Assembly (NCBI GenBank): GCA_011526565.1
Contig: WYBL01000134.1
Coordinates: forward strand, 1-42,852
From: Acidobacteriota bacterium
GTDB lineage: Bacteria; Acidobacteriota; Vicinamibacteria; Fen-336
Length of the DNA: 42,852 nt
Direction: 5' to 3'
Every line of letters starts with the position of its first letter. Position 1 is the first letter of the stretch. Below the pieces are notes generated by a model. The model was not told the origin of the DNA. It saw only the letters and a list, made by a program, of their open reading frames with translations, and ran no database searches. Positions 20,976 to 32,555 of this stretch are shown piece by piece. The position numbers and the translations under genes are program-made.

Positions 20976-22150
20976 CGGCGCTGCGGTTCGTGCCGGCCGC
21001 CGCGGCGGAGGCGGCTCTCGACGCCGGCGCGCGCGACCTCGACGCCTCCCTCGCCGGCGCGGAGTCGCTGGAGGCAGGACGACTCGTGCGGCTGGCGACG
21101 GCGGGCGGACGCCACCTCGGCCTCGCGGTCGCGGACCCCGAGAACGGCCGCCTGCGGGTGATGGCCACGGCGGACGAGGCGTTCGAGGAACTCGGCCCCG
21201 GGTTCGCGCGCGCGCGCCTCGCGACGGCCGCGGCGCTGCGGCGGGTCCTCGGCCTGGCCGGGCCGGGCGCCGCGTACCGGCTGTTCCACGGCGCCGGCGA
21301 CGGCCTGCCGGGGCTCGCGGCCGACGCGCTCGGCGAGCACCTCGTGATCCACGTCTACTCCGCGGCGCTGCTGCCGCTCGCCCGCACGCTGGCCGAGGCG
21401 GCTCTCGAGCACGGCTTCGCGGGCGCGATCCTCAAGCACCGCGCCCGCGGTGCGGCGGCCCGCGGCGAGGTCGCGCAGGAGGCCGTGGGCAAGGCCGCTC
21501 CGGAGCGCCTCGTCGTTCACGAGCGTGGCGTGTCCTTCGAGACCCACCCGCGCGGCGGGCTCAACGTCGGCCTGTTCACCGACATGCGCGAACACCGCCA
21601 CGGCCTCGCCCGCTTCGCGGCCGGCGCCCGCGTGCTCAACGGCTTCGCCTACACGGGCACGCTCTCCGTGGTGTGCGCGCGGGCGGGTGCCGCGAGCGTC
21701 ACCAGCGTGGACCTCTCCGCCGGCGTGCTGCGCTGGGCGCGCGACAACTTCGCGCGCTCCGGGCTCGACCCGGCCGACGCGCGCTGGCGCTTCGAGGCCG
21801 CCGACTGCGCGCGCTTCCTGCAGCAGGCCCGCGAGCGCGGCGAGCGCTTCGACCTCGTGCTGCTCGACCCGCCGACCTTCTCGGCCGCGCGCGACGCCGC
21901 CTTCTCGATCGAGCGCGACTACCCGGCGCTGATCGCCCGCGCCTGCGCGGTGCTGGAGCGCGGCGCCCTGCTGTGGCTGGCGGCGAACACGCGCGCGGTG
22001 GGGCTCGAGGGGCTGGCGGTGAAGGGGACCGCGCTGGCGCGGCGCGAGGTCGCCGTGCTCGAGCAGGGCGGGCTGCCGCCCGACCACCCCACGCTCCCGG
22101 CCCAGCCCGCCGACCGTTACCTGCAGACGCTGTTGCTGCGCGTGGACTGA
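20972..22150 (+). CDS. RlmI-type class I SAM-dependent rRNA methyltransferase
   Basis: The 392-residue product has an N-terminal PUA-like region, then HGAGDGLPGLAADALGEHLV (the 'GEgDGLPGLvvDrYgd' motif of RlmI/RlmK), NVGLFTDMREHRHGLARFA, NGFAYTGTLSVVCARAGA (SAM-binding motif I region), VTSVDLSAGVL, and LVLLDPPTFSAA (catalytic-site DPP motif). This fits 23S rRNA m5C methyltransferases of the RlmI family. The GTG start overlaps the upstream stop by 4 bp. Confidence 0.88.
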   Translation: MTALRFVPAAAAEAALDAGARDLDASLAGAESLEAGRLVRLATAGGRHLGLAVADPENGRLRVMATADEAFEELGPGFARARLATAAALRRVLGLAGPGAAYRLFHGAGDGLPGLAADALGEHLVIHVYSAALLPLARTLAEAALEHGFAGAILKHRARGAAARGEVAQEAVGKAAPERLVVHERGVSFETHPRGGLNVGLFTDMREHRHGLARFAAGARVLNGFAYTGTLSVVCARAGAASVTSVDLSAGVLRWARDNFARSGLDPADARWRFEAADCARFLQQARERGERFDLVLLDPPTFSAARDAAFSIERDYPALIARACAVLERGALLWLAANTRAVGLEGLAVKGTALARREVAVLEQGGLPPDHPTLPAQPADRYLQTLLLRVD

Positions 22151-22169
22151 CGGTTATCCTGCGGCTTCC

Positions 22170-23096
22170 ATGACGAACTCCGGCCGGGCCCGCGACGGCG
22201 AGCGCGACGCGCTCCAGCGCTTCGTGTTCGAGAAGGCGCGGGTGCGCGGCGAGCTGGTGCGGCTCGACGAGACGTGGCGCGAGGTGCTGCGCCGCCGCGC
22301 GTACCCGCCCGCCGTGCGCGAGGTGCTGGGCGACCTGATGGCCGCCTGCGCCCTGATGGCGGCGACCCTCAAGTTCCAGGGCGGCGAGCTGGTGCTGCAG
22401 ATCCAGGGCGGCGGACCGCTGCGGCTGCTGGTCGTCGAGTGCCGCGCCGACCTGACGATGCGGGCGACGGCCCGCTTCGACGAGGACCTGGCCGGCCTCG
22501 AGGAGCAGGCGACGCTGCGCGCGCTGACGCGCGGCGGCCACTGCGCGATCACGATCGACCCGGGGCCGGGCCTGCAGGCCTACCAGGGCGTGGTGCCGCT
22601 GCACGGCGCGACCGCGGCCGACGCGCTCGAGGAGTACATGACGCGCTCGGAACAGATCGAGACCCGCTTCTGGCTGGCCGCGGACGGCCAGCGCGCGGCC
22701 GGGCTGCTGCTCCAGCGCCTGCCGGACCACGGCGGCAGGGCGGCGCCCGACGACGACGACGACCTGTGGAACCGCGTCAACGTGCTGGGCCGCACGCTGA
22801 CCCGCGAGGAACTGCTGGAGCTGCCCGGCCGCGACATCCTGCGCCGGCTGTTCCACGACGAGGAGCTGCGGGTGTTCGAGAGCCTGCCCGTGCGCTTCGC
22901 GTGCCGCTGCTCGCGCGAGACCGTCGCCGGCATCATCCGCATGGTGGGTCGCGACGAGATCGAAGCCGTGCTCGCGGAGCGCGGCACCCTCGAGATCGCC
23001 TGCGACTTCTGCGCGCAGCGCTACTCGTTCGACCGCGCTCAGGCGCTGGCCGCGCTCGCGGATCGCGCGGCCCCGACTCCGACCCCGGCCGGCTGA
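22170..23096 (+). CDS. hslO: Redox-regulated chaperone Hsp33
   Basis: The 308-residue product has the Hsp33 fold motifs: LMAACALMAATLKFQGGELVLQ-type helix-strand in the N-terminal half, QAYQGVVPLHG, EYMTRSEQIETRFWLA, and the C-terminal redox switch RFACRCSRET and IACDFCAQRY with the four zinc-binding Cys (CxC and CxxC). Oxidation releases zinc and activates chaperone function. It lies 19 bp after the methyltransferase gene and is the last gene of the kef operon, consistent with an oxidative/electrophile-stress theme. Confidence 0.95.
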   Translation: MTNSGRARDGERDALQRFVFEKARVRGELVRLDETWREVLRRRAYPPAVREVLGDLMAACALMAATLKFQGGELVLQIQGGGPLRLLVVECRADLTMRATARFDEDLAGLEEQATLRALTRGGHCAITIDPGPGLQAYQGVVPLHGATAADALEEYMTRSEQIETRFWLAADGQRAAGLLLQRLPDHGGRAAPDDDDDLWNRVNVLGRTLTREELLELPGRDILRRLFHDEELRVFESLPVRFACRCSRETVAGIIRMVGRDEIEAVLAERGTLEIACDFCAQRYSFDRAQALAALADRAAPTPTPAG

Positions 23097-23115
23097 GCCG
23101 GCTCTGAGCGGCCGC

Positions 23116-23313
23116 CTACTTGCGGGCCTTGGCCTTCCGGGCCTGCGAGCCGAGCCGCTGCCGCTCGCGCTTGCCCTCGCTGTAGCCCTGGGAGCGGGCC
23201 TCGCCCGCGGCCTTGTCGTCGGTCCAGCCCTCGAAGGGCCCGGTGGTGCCCTGCTTGCCCTTGAGGCCGCGCTGGTATCCCTCGGCCTTGGCTTCTTCCT
23301 TGTTCTTCGCCAC
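23116..23313 (-). CDS. Small Lys/Gly-rich hydrophilic protein, 65 aa
   Basis: GTG 23313 has GAGGAGG 7 nt upstream. The product (MAKNKEEAKAEGYQRGLKGK ... ARSQGYSEGKRERQRLGSQA) is low-complexity, basic and probably disordered, with two related segments of the form (A/S)(E/Q)GYxxGxK. Similar short proteins are often annotated as hypothetical and may bind nucleic acids, but I do not recognise a family. It is convergent to hslO, with 19 bp between the stops. Confidence 0.65.
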   Translation of the reverse strand: MAKNKEEAKAEGYQRGLKGKQGTTGPFEGWTDDKAAGEARSQGYSEGKRERQRLGSQARKAKARK

Positions 23314-23471
23314 GCTCGTCCTCCTCGGGGTCGAACCAGCGCGACGGCGCCCGACAACCACCCCGGCCATCATAGGCGGGACCGCTCCCCGAAAAGCGGG
23401 TACGCTTCCCGGGTCAGCCTCGCGAGCCACCGGCTCGCCCCTCATCCATCTCCCTACACCGAGGAGGACCG

Positions 23472-26786
<3,315 letters not shown>

Positions 26787-26799
26787 GCGGCTCCTTCAC

Positions 26800-26835
26800 G
26801 GTTCCCGCGCCGGGGTCGGTCCCGGCGCGGGAACC
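26800..26835. terminator. Bidirectional hairpin terminator after the tricorn-like gene
   Basis: A perfect 15-bp inverted repeat (GGTTCCCGCGCCGGG at 26800-26814 and complement at 26821-26835) encloses GTCGGT. It lies between two convergent genes, 14 bp after the tricorn stop and 3 bp before the pyruvate-kinase-like stop. Confidence 0.8.
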
Positions 26836-26838
26836 CGT

Positions 26839-27726
26839 TCACTCCCGGGCCACCGCGGCGAGCAGGTTGAGGGCGGCCAGCGCCGACTCGCGGTGCAGGC
26901 AGATCTCGTCGCCGAGCAGGAACGTGCGGTAGCCCAGCGACAGCAGCCAGGCGACGTCGCCGATCTCGGGACAGGCCGGCACCGGGTCGTGGGCGAGGCC
27001 GGGGAAGATGCGGCTCGCGACCCAGGCCTCGGGGTCGGCGCTGATCACCTCGCGCACGGCCCCGGCGATGCGGTGCGGCTCGCGCACCTCGACGTAGAGG
27101 TCGCCGCGCGCGGCCACCAGCCGGCCGAGGCCGTCGACGTTGCGGCGGACCAGGGCCAGCCCGCGGCGCGACTCGATCTTGCAGGCCACCTCCGCGCCCG
27201 GCAGCCGCTCCTGCACCTCCGCGACGTCCTCCACGTGCTCGACGAACGACAGCAGCACGCGGTGCAGCCCGAGCGCCTTCATCGCGTCCAGGAAGGCGAG
27301 ATCGTTCGGCGTGAGCGTGCCCTCGACCTCGAGCGCCGGGTGGACGACGTTGACCGACTCGCCGGGCCCCAGCACCCGCCGCGGGCCGTCGTCGAGGATC
27401 AGGCGATCGCCGTCGACGGCGATCAGCCGCGCGTGCTCGCGGCCGTCGCGGAAGAACACGTCGCACGGCACCGGCACCCGGATGCGGTGCGAGACCCGCA
27501 CCTCGGTGAACGGCGGAACCGCCGCCGAGGCGAGGCGGAGCTGGCGGCCCTTGAGGTCGACCCAGAGCGGCAGGCCGAAGCCCGAGAGCCGCGCCAGCAC
27601 CTCCGGCACCGGGGCCGCCAGCGGCATCACCGTGTTGAGGCGCAGGCCCGCGACCAGCGGGTGGGCCGCCACCTCGGCGACGAAGTCCGCGTGCGGCGGC
27701 ACGGTCAGGATCGCGCGCACCTCCAC
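26839..27726 (-). CDS. Truncated pyruvate-kinase-like protein
   Basis: The 295-residue product follows the pyruvate kinase order of motifs but lacks the C-terminal allosteric domain. It shows LRLNTVM (PK: RINxSHG), LWVDLKGRQLR (DxKGPEIR), DRLILDDG in the B domain, LTPNDLAFLDAM, VLLSFVEHVEDV, CKIESRRGL (catalytic-Lys KIE motif), ARGDLYVE (RGDLGVE), then ASRIFPGLAHDPVPACPEIGD (ATQMLESM...PTRAEVSD). Key departures are the loss of the SHG His, ML to IF, and PTRAE to PACPE. It may be a PEP/pyruvate-related enzyme with another substrate, or a non-catalytic paralogue. It lies 13 bp downstream of the VWA gene in the same operon. Confidence 0.7.
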   Translation of the reverse strand: MEVRAILTVPPHADFVAEVAAHPLVAGLRLNTVMPLAAPVPEVLARLSGFGLPLWVDLKGRQLRLASAAVPPFTEVRVSHRIRVPVPCDVFFRDGREHARLIAVDGDRLILDDGPRRVLGPGESVNVVHPALEVEGTLTPNDLAFLDAMKALGLHRVLLSFVEHVEDVAEVQERLPGAEVACKIESRRGLALVRRNVDGLGRLVAARGDLYVEVREPHRIAGAVREVISADPEAWVASRIFPGLAHDPVPACPEIGDVAWLLSLGYRTFLLGDEICLHRESALAALNLLAAVARE

Positions 27727-27739
27727 GCCCGCGCCCCCG

Positions 27740-28765
27740 TCAGAGCTCGAGCGTGTTGCCGCAGTAGGAGCAGGCGTAGCGGCCGAAGGCCTCGGCCGGG
27801 ATCCTGGCCGAGCAGCTCGGGCAGGCCAGCACCCGCGGCCCGTCGCGGCGGATGCGCTCGGCGACGCTCTTCACCTTCTTCTCGTCCTGGCGCGCCAGCA
27901 TGTTCTGCTCGAAGTCGCCGAGCCGGCCCCAGGCGCGGGCGACGATGCCCATCGCGTAGTCGACGGCGCGCTGCTCGTCGTCGATGCGGAACACCCGCTC
28001 GCGGCCCAGGGCCCGCGTCCACTGCTGGTCGACCTCGTCGCCGGGGCGGCCCGTCGGCCGGCGCAGGAACCAGGTGTCCCAGGTCTGGGCCACCTGCTGC
28101 CAGGTGGCGACCGAGTCGATGTCGCCCTGGTTCCAGCCGAGCAGGGCGCCGGTGAAGCCCTTCGCCTTCGCCTGCGGCGGCGGGTAGCCGACCAGCTTCT
28201 GGAGCTGCCCGGCCGGCACCTTCTCGTGCATCGGCGCGTCGCCGAACACGATCAGGAACGGGCGCTCCGCGTTGGGCACCCGCACGTGGTGCTGCATCCA
28301 CCAGGCGAACACGCCGTAGCTCTCGGGGGCGTCGCCGCCGCCGCCTTCGCCGTAGAGCGCGCCCAGTTGCTGCTCCAGGTCGTAGCCCTTCGCGAAGTCG
28401 GTGACCTGCAGCGGCCAGCGGTCGACGCCGGCGTCGCCGATGGCGGCGAACAGGATCTCGAGGTCTTCGCGGTACTGGACGAGGGTGTTGTAGAGCAGCG
28501 GCAGGCGGTCGAAGATCTCGAACGGCCACTGCGACATCGAGCCCGTGACGTCGACCGCGACCACCAGCGGATTGCGCGACGTGGTCTCGACCCGCTTGCG
28601 GGGGTCGACCATGCCCTCGTTGGGGCCGGCCTTGCGCTCGTACGTGCGCGGCCCGCGGGCGGCAGCGCGGCGCGCCGCCTCGTCGCGCGCGTCCTTGCCG
28701 GCATCGCCGAAGCTGTAGCGGGCGGCGCCGAGCCAGCCCGACGTGTCGTCGTCCCACGAATACAT
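27740..28765 (-). CDS. VWA-domain protein with C-terminal zinc ribbon
   Basis: The 341-residue product has a von Willebrand A domain: NPLVVAVDVTGSMSQWPFE (MIDAS DxTxS form, about residue 70), FLIVFGDAPMHE and other VWA-strand motifs. The last 40 residues form a zinc ribbon (LACPSCSARIPAEAFGRYAC, CSYC-GN; two CxxC pairs). No signal peptide or membrane span is visible, so it is likely cytoplasmic. Members with this layout are common in Acidobacteriota-like genomes without known function. It sits in an operon between an NMN-adenylyltransferase-like gene (33-bp gap) and the PK-like gene. Confidence 0.85.
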   Translation of the reverse strand: MYSWDDDTSGWLGAARYSFGDAGKDARDEAARRAAARGPRTYERKAGPNEGMVDPRKRVETTSRNPLVVAVDVTGSMSQWPFEIFDRLPLLYNTLVQYREDLEILFAAIGDAGVDRWPLQVTDFAKGYDLEQQLGALYGEGGGGDAPESYGVFAWWMQHHVRVPNAERPFLIVFGDAPMHEKVPAGQLQKLVGYPPPQAKAKGFTGALLGWNQGDIDSVATWQQVAQTWDTWFLRRPTGRPGDEVDQQWTRALGRERVFRIDDEQRAVDYAMGIVARAWGRLGDFEQNMLARQDEKKVKSVAERIRRDGPRVLACPSCSARIPAEAFGRYACSYCGNTLEL

Positions 28766-28798
28766 GTGCTCCTCCGCCCGTGAAGAGGGACCCGTACT

Positions 28799-29374
28799 CT
28801 ACGCCCGCGGCGACCGGTCCGGCAGCGGGGACAGGCGGGCGAGGGTGGCGAGGCCGAACTCGCGACGGAAGCGGTCGACGAGTCCCTCGCGGACGAGCAG
28901 CTCGGCGACAGCCGGCGGCACCAGCGCCCGCCACTCGTCGCCGCGCGCCATCGCCGCCCGCACCTGCCGTCCGTCCACGCGCACGCGCCGCTCCGGGGCG
29001 ACCAGCGACACCATCGGCGCGACCCGGTAGCGCCGCTCCAGGAGCTGCGCGACGTAGGCGTTCGCGGTCACGAACAAGTCGAGCGGGCCCAGCCGGTCGA
29101 CGGCGAGAGAAGCCCAGCGCGGCCCGTCGCCGAGGTCCTCGAGTTCCACCAGCGTGACGCGAGAGGCGGCGGGGCCGAGCGCGGTGCGGATCATGGCGGC
29201 CGACTCCTCAGCGCTCCACGGGTTGTCGAGGTCGTGCCGGTTGGCGCTGCCGAGCCCGATCACGACGGTCGCTGCCCGCTCGAGGGCGCCCTCGAGCACG
29301 GCGAGGTGGCCGAGGTGGACGGGCTTGAAGCGGGCCACGAGGCCGAGCCGGCCGACGAGGGCAGGGGTCTCCAC
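28799..29374 (-). CDS. NMN adenylyltransferase-like (NadM-type) protein
   Basis: The 191-residue nucleotidyltransferase has the HxGH motif (GLVARFKPVHLGHLAVLEGAL), VIGLGSANRHDLDNPWSAEE typical of NadM, and a final region DGRQVRAAMARGDEWRALVP corresponding to the SGTxIRxxM...W..lVP block. In that block the usual S-G-T is replaced by D-G-R, which may change substrate binding. GTG 29374 was chosen because the family starts directly with the first beta-strand. NadM-type enzymes make NAD from NMN and ATP. A 57-residue gene lies 10 bp upstream. Confidence 0.75.
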   Translation of the reverse strand: METPALVGRLGLVARFKPVHLGHLAVLEGALERAATVVIGLGSANRHDLDNPWSAEESAAMIRTALGPAASRVTLVELEDLGDGPRWASLAVDRLGPLDLFVTANAYVAQLLERRYRVAPMVSLVAPERRVRVDGRQVRAAMARGDEWRALVPPAVAELLVREGLVDRFRREFGLATLARLSPLPDRSPRA

Positions 29375-29384
29375 CCCCGGGATG

Positions 29385-29558
29385 CTACCGGTGGCGGTGC
29401 TCCCGCGCGCCCTCCAGCTCTGCGCTCTCGCGCCGCTCGGTCCAGTCGGAGGCCAGCGCCCGGATCCAGGCCAGCGTGGTCGCGGCCGTGGAAGCCGGTG
29501 CCGCGGGGCGCGCGGGTTCGGCGGCGCGGGTGGGGGAGTTCTTCGGGAGGGCACCCAT
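29385..29558 (-). CDS. Small protein of unknown function, 57 aa
   Basis: The frame starts at ATG 29558 with an AGAGGA sequence about 12 nt upstream, and ends 10 bp before the NadM-like gene. The N-terminal 25 residues are Ala/Pro-rich; the rest (LAWIRALASDWTERRESAEL) looks like an amphipathic helix. It may be translated as the operon leader gene or may be a chance frame. No family is recognised. Confidence 0.4.
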   Translation of the reverse strand: MGALPKNSPTRAAEPARPAAPASTAATTLAWIRALASDWTERRESAELEGAREHRHR

Positions 29559-29671
29559 GATGGTTCGGTCGATTCCTCTTTCGGCGGTGTAGACGCTCGA
29601 AGCCTACCGAAGGTTCGTGCGCCTCGTGACCGCCCTCACAAGAATTTGCGGCCTCGCCCGATAATCAGGGG

Positions 29672-30016
29672 ATGCCACGCTACGACTACTACTGCGAGGC
29701 CAACGACCGGGTGGTGGAGGTCCGGCACGGGGCCGACGAGAAGCTGCACACCTGGGCCGAGGTGGCGGCGCGGGCCGGCCTCGCGCCGGACGCGACGCCG
29801 GGGGAGGCGCCCGTCGAGCGCGTGATCCACCCGCCGGCGCTCGGCTTCCCGCGCGGCGACTCGGAGCTGAAGAGCCAGGGCTTCACGAAGCTGGTGCGGC
29901 GCAGCGACGGCTCGTACGAGAACGTCACCGCCACGGGCAACGAGGCGAAGGTCATCCGCAAGGACGACAGCGCGGCGATCGCCAGCCTGAACCTGAAGCA
30001 CAAACTCGGCGATTAG
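29672..30016 (+). CDS. FmdB-like small regulatory protein without the zinc Cys pairs
   Basis: The 114-residue product begins MPRYDYYCEANDRVVEVRHG, like the FmdB/zinc-ribbon family (MPxYdYxCxxCg). Only one Cys is left, so zinc binding is unlikely. The middle and C-terminus are charged. It sits alone, with a hairpin (30026-30041) behind it. Function is unknown; some FmdB proteins are proposed regulators. Confidence 0.6.
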   Translation: MPRYDYYCEANDRVVEVRHGADEKLHTWAEVAARAGLAPDATPGEAPVERVIHPPALGFPRGDSELKSQGFTKLVRRSDGSYENVTATGNEAKVIRKDDSAAIASLNLKHKLGD

Positions 30017-30025
30017 ATCGGACGC

Positions 30026-30041
30026 GCCGGTTGAAACCGGC
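30026..30041. terminator. Short hairpin after the FmdB-like gene
   Basis: GCCGGT and ACCGGC form a 6-bp stem with the loop TGAA, 10 nt after the stop codon. It is short and without a T-run, so the call is tentative. Confidence 0.4.
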
Positions 30042-30067
30042 CCGGCTCGGGACTAGGGTTCCCATCA

Positions 30068-31567
30068 GTGCGCTCCCCGGGACTGGCCGGTTTGGCATCG
30101 CTCGCGCTCCTCGCGCTGGCCTGTGACCGCGCGCCGTCGCCGATGCCCCAGGCGGCGCCCCGGACCGTCCGCGTCGTGGTGCCCGCGGGCCTGCTCTCGC
30201 TCGACGTGCACGCGCCCGAGCACGAGGAGTTCGCGCTCTCCATCCTGCGCAACGTCTACGAGCCGCTGGTCGAGCTCGGCGACGACTTCGGTCCGCGACC
30301 GGTGCTGGCCGAGAGCTGGCACAGCCCCGACGACCACACCTGGGTGTTCCGGCTGAGGCCGGGCGTGCGGCTCCACGACGGGCGCGTGCTCGACGCGACG
30401 ATGGCGGCCGCCGCGCTCAACCGCCACCTCGCGCAGCCGTGGGGCGTGAACCTGCTGCAGCCGGTGGAGAAGGTCGAGGCCGAAGGGGCGCGCGACGTCG
30501 TGTTCCGCACCCGCGGCGTGTTCCTCTCGCTGCCCGAGCGGCTGGCCACCTTCTTCGTCGACGGGGGGGCAGCCGGGGGCCGCGCCGTCGGCACGGGGCG
30601 CTACCGGGTCGTGGACTGGCAGCCCGGCGGCCGCGTCGCGCTCGAGGGCTTCCCCCACCACCGCGACGGCAGCCCGGCCGTCGCGCGGATCGAGTTCCTG
30701 CCCGCCGGCGAGGGCGCGGAGCGCGTGCGGCTGCTGCGCCGGGGCGAAGCCCAGCTCGCGCTCGACGTGCCGCCGGACGCGATGGTGCAGCTCGCCGGCG
30801 AGGGCTTCGCCACCCACGCCCGGCCCGGGCTGCGGGTCGTGTTCCTCGGCCTGAACGGGGCACCGGGCAGCCCCTTCCACGACCGCCGGGTGCGCGAGGC
30901 GATCTCTCGTGGCGTCGACCGCGCCGGGCTGATCGCCGGGCCGCTGCGCGGGTTCGGCGAGCCGACGCTGCAGCTCCCGGCCGACGGCCAGATGGGCCAC
31001 GACCGCAGCCTGGCCGTACCCCCGGGCGACGCGATCGGCGCCCGGGCGCTGCTGGTCGCTGCCGGCCTCGAGGCGGGCCGCCGCCTGCAGCTCGAGTACG
31101 TGCCGGGCAAGTACCTGGAGATCGAGACCGTGGTGCGCACGCTGGCGACCCAGCTCGCGGCTGCCGGCCTCGACGTGATCCCGCGCCCGCGCCGCTACGT
31201 CGAGCTGATCGCGGACGTCGAGGCCGGTCGCTCGCCGTTCTACGTGCTGGGCTGGCTCGACGACAGCCGGGCGGCGGACAGCGCCTACGCCGCCCTGCTC
31301 CACACGCCCGGCCCCCGCTTCGGCTCGGTCAACGGCAGCCGCTACTCCAACGCGCGCTTCGACGAGCTGGTCGAGATGGCGGAGGTCGAAGAAGACGCCC
31401 CGCACCGCGGCGAGATGCTGCGCGAGGCGACCCGGATCGTGACCCAGGACTGGCCGCTGGTGCCGCTCTACCGCCAGAGCGACCTCTACGCCCACGACCG
31501 CAAGCTGGGGTTCCGGCCGCGCCTGGACCGCCGGGTGCGGGGCTGGGAGCTGGCCCTGCTGCCGTGA
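30068..31567 (+). CDS. Second family-5 solute-binding lipoprotein, orphan
   Basis: The 499-residue product has a lipoprotein signal (LALLALACDR, lipobox Cys near residue 19), DVHAPEHEEFALSILRNVYE, SWHSPDDHTWVFRLRPGVRL and the C-terminal dipeptide-binding motifs (RVREAISRGVDRAGLI, YSNARFDELVEMA). GTG 30068 is the start; the region before it holds the hairpin. It resembles the lipoprotein at 16185 in layout but is diverged. No permease gene is adjacent. The downstream DUF697-like gene starts 13 bp after its stop. Confidence 0.88.
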   Translation: MRSPGLAGLASLALLALACDRAPSPMPQAAPRTVRVVVPAGLLSLDVHAPEHEEFALSILRNVYEPLVELGDDFGPRPVLAESWHSPDDHTWVFRLRPGVRLHDGRVLDATMAAAALNRHLAQPWGVNLLQPVEKVEAEGARDVVFRTRGVFLSLPERLATFFVDGGAAGGRAVGTGRYRVVDWQPGGRVALEGFPHHRDGSPAVARIEFLPAGEGAERVRLLRRGEAQLALDVPPDAMVQLAGEGFATHARPGLRVVFLGLNGAPGSPFHDRRVREAISRGVDRAGLIAGPLRGFGEPTLQLPADGQMGHDRSLAVPPGDAIGARALLVAAGLEAGRRLQLEYVPGKYLEIETVVRTLATQLAAAGLDVIPRPRRYVELIADVEAGRSPFYVLGWLDDSRAADSAYAALLHTPGPRFGSVNGSRYSNARFDELVEMAEVEEDAPHRGEMLREATRIVTQDWPLVPLYRQSDLYAHDRKLGFRPRLDRRVRGWELALLP

Positions 31568-31580
31568 GCGCAGCGCGCGC

Positions 31581-32552
31581 ATGAAGCTGTCGGTCGTCAC
31601 CGATGTCTGGCGGCTGCTGCGCGAGCTCGACCTGGAGGCGATCCGCGACGAGGCGCAGCGCCCGTTCCGACTGCTGGTCCTGGCCCAGGACGCGGGAGTC
31701 GCCGCCGACCTCGCGGCCGCGCTCTCGGGCGGCGCCGCCCACCCGTGGCTGGTCCGCGCGGCGCCGGGCGCGACGCCGCCCGCGCCCGTCGCGGGCGAAC
31801 CGCGGTTCGAGCAGGCGCTGGTCGTCTTCCGCGGCGACGACGATCCGCCCGAGCTGCGCGCGGCCGTTCACGAGTTGCGCGCGCGCGGCCTCGACGTCCT
31901 CGCCTGCGCGCTGGGCGCGACGGGAGCCCACGCCGAGGTGCCGCGGGGGGGCGAGCGCTCGCGGCTGGCGCTGCCCGACCTCGGCCCCGGCGCCGTCGGG
32001 CGCCTGGCCGCGGCCGTCGTGGCCGCGCACTCGGGCGACCGCCGCCTGGCCCTGGCCCGCGCGCTGCCCCCTTTGCGCGAGGTCGTCGTGGGCCGCCTGA
32101 TCGACGAGGCGGCGCGAGCCAACGCCACCTACGCCTTCACGGCCGGCGTCGCCGAGAACGTGCCCGTGCTCGGGGTGCCCTTGACGGTCGCCGACATGGT
32201 GGTGCTGACCAAGAACCAGTTGATGATGGCCTATCGCATCGCGCTGTGCGCCGGCAAGGAAGGCGCACCGCGCGACGTGCTCGGCGAGTTCCTCGGCGTG
32301 ATCGGCGGCGGCTTCCTGTTCCGCCAGGCCAGCCGCCAGCTCGTCGGCCTGATCCCGGTCGCGGGGTTGCCGGCCAAGGTGGCGGTGGCGTGGGCCGGCA
32401 CCGTGGCGGTCGGCCGGGCGGCGCAGGCGTGGGCCTCGAAAGGCGACGCGCTGACCCCAGGCGCCCTGCGCGGCTACTACCGCGAGGCGAAGGAGCGCGG
32501 CGCGGCGTACTTCCGCGAGCTGCGCGCGGCGCGCGGCGGCGCGGCCTCCTAG
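31581..32552 (+). CDS. DUF697-like membrane-associated protein
   Basis: The 323-residue product has an N-terminal half like a degenerate nucleotide-binding domain (FRLLVLAQDAG; ALVVFRGDDDPPELRAAVHEL; LDVLACALGA) without a P-loop. The C-terminal half resembles DUF697 (YcjF-type), with hydrophobic stretches PVLGVPLTVADMVVLTKNQL and GLIPVAGLPAKVAVAWAGTV that could insert into the membrane. DUF697 proteins often partner with dynamin-like or Era-like GTPases; here the GTPase part is absent or decayed. The head-to-tail gap to the SBP gene is 13 bp; convergent to the Gcr-like gene. Confidence 0.65.
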   Translation: MKLSVVTDVWRLLRELDLEAIRDEAQRPFRLLVLAQDAGVAADLAAALSGGAAHPWLVRAAPGATPPAPVAGEPRFEQALVVFRGDDDPPELRAAVHELRARGLDVLACALGATGAHAEVPRGGERSRLALPDLGPGAVGRLAAAVVAAHSGDRRLALARALPPLREVVVGRLIDEAARANATYAFTAGVAENVPVLGVPLTVADMVVLTKNQLMMAYRIALCAGKEGAPRDVLGEFLGVIGGGFLFRQASRQLVGLIPVAGLPAKVAVAWAGTVAVGRAAQAWASKGDALTPGALRGYYREAKERGAAYFRELRAARGGAAS

Positions 32553-32555
32553 TCC

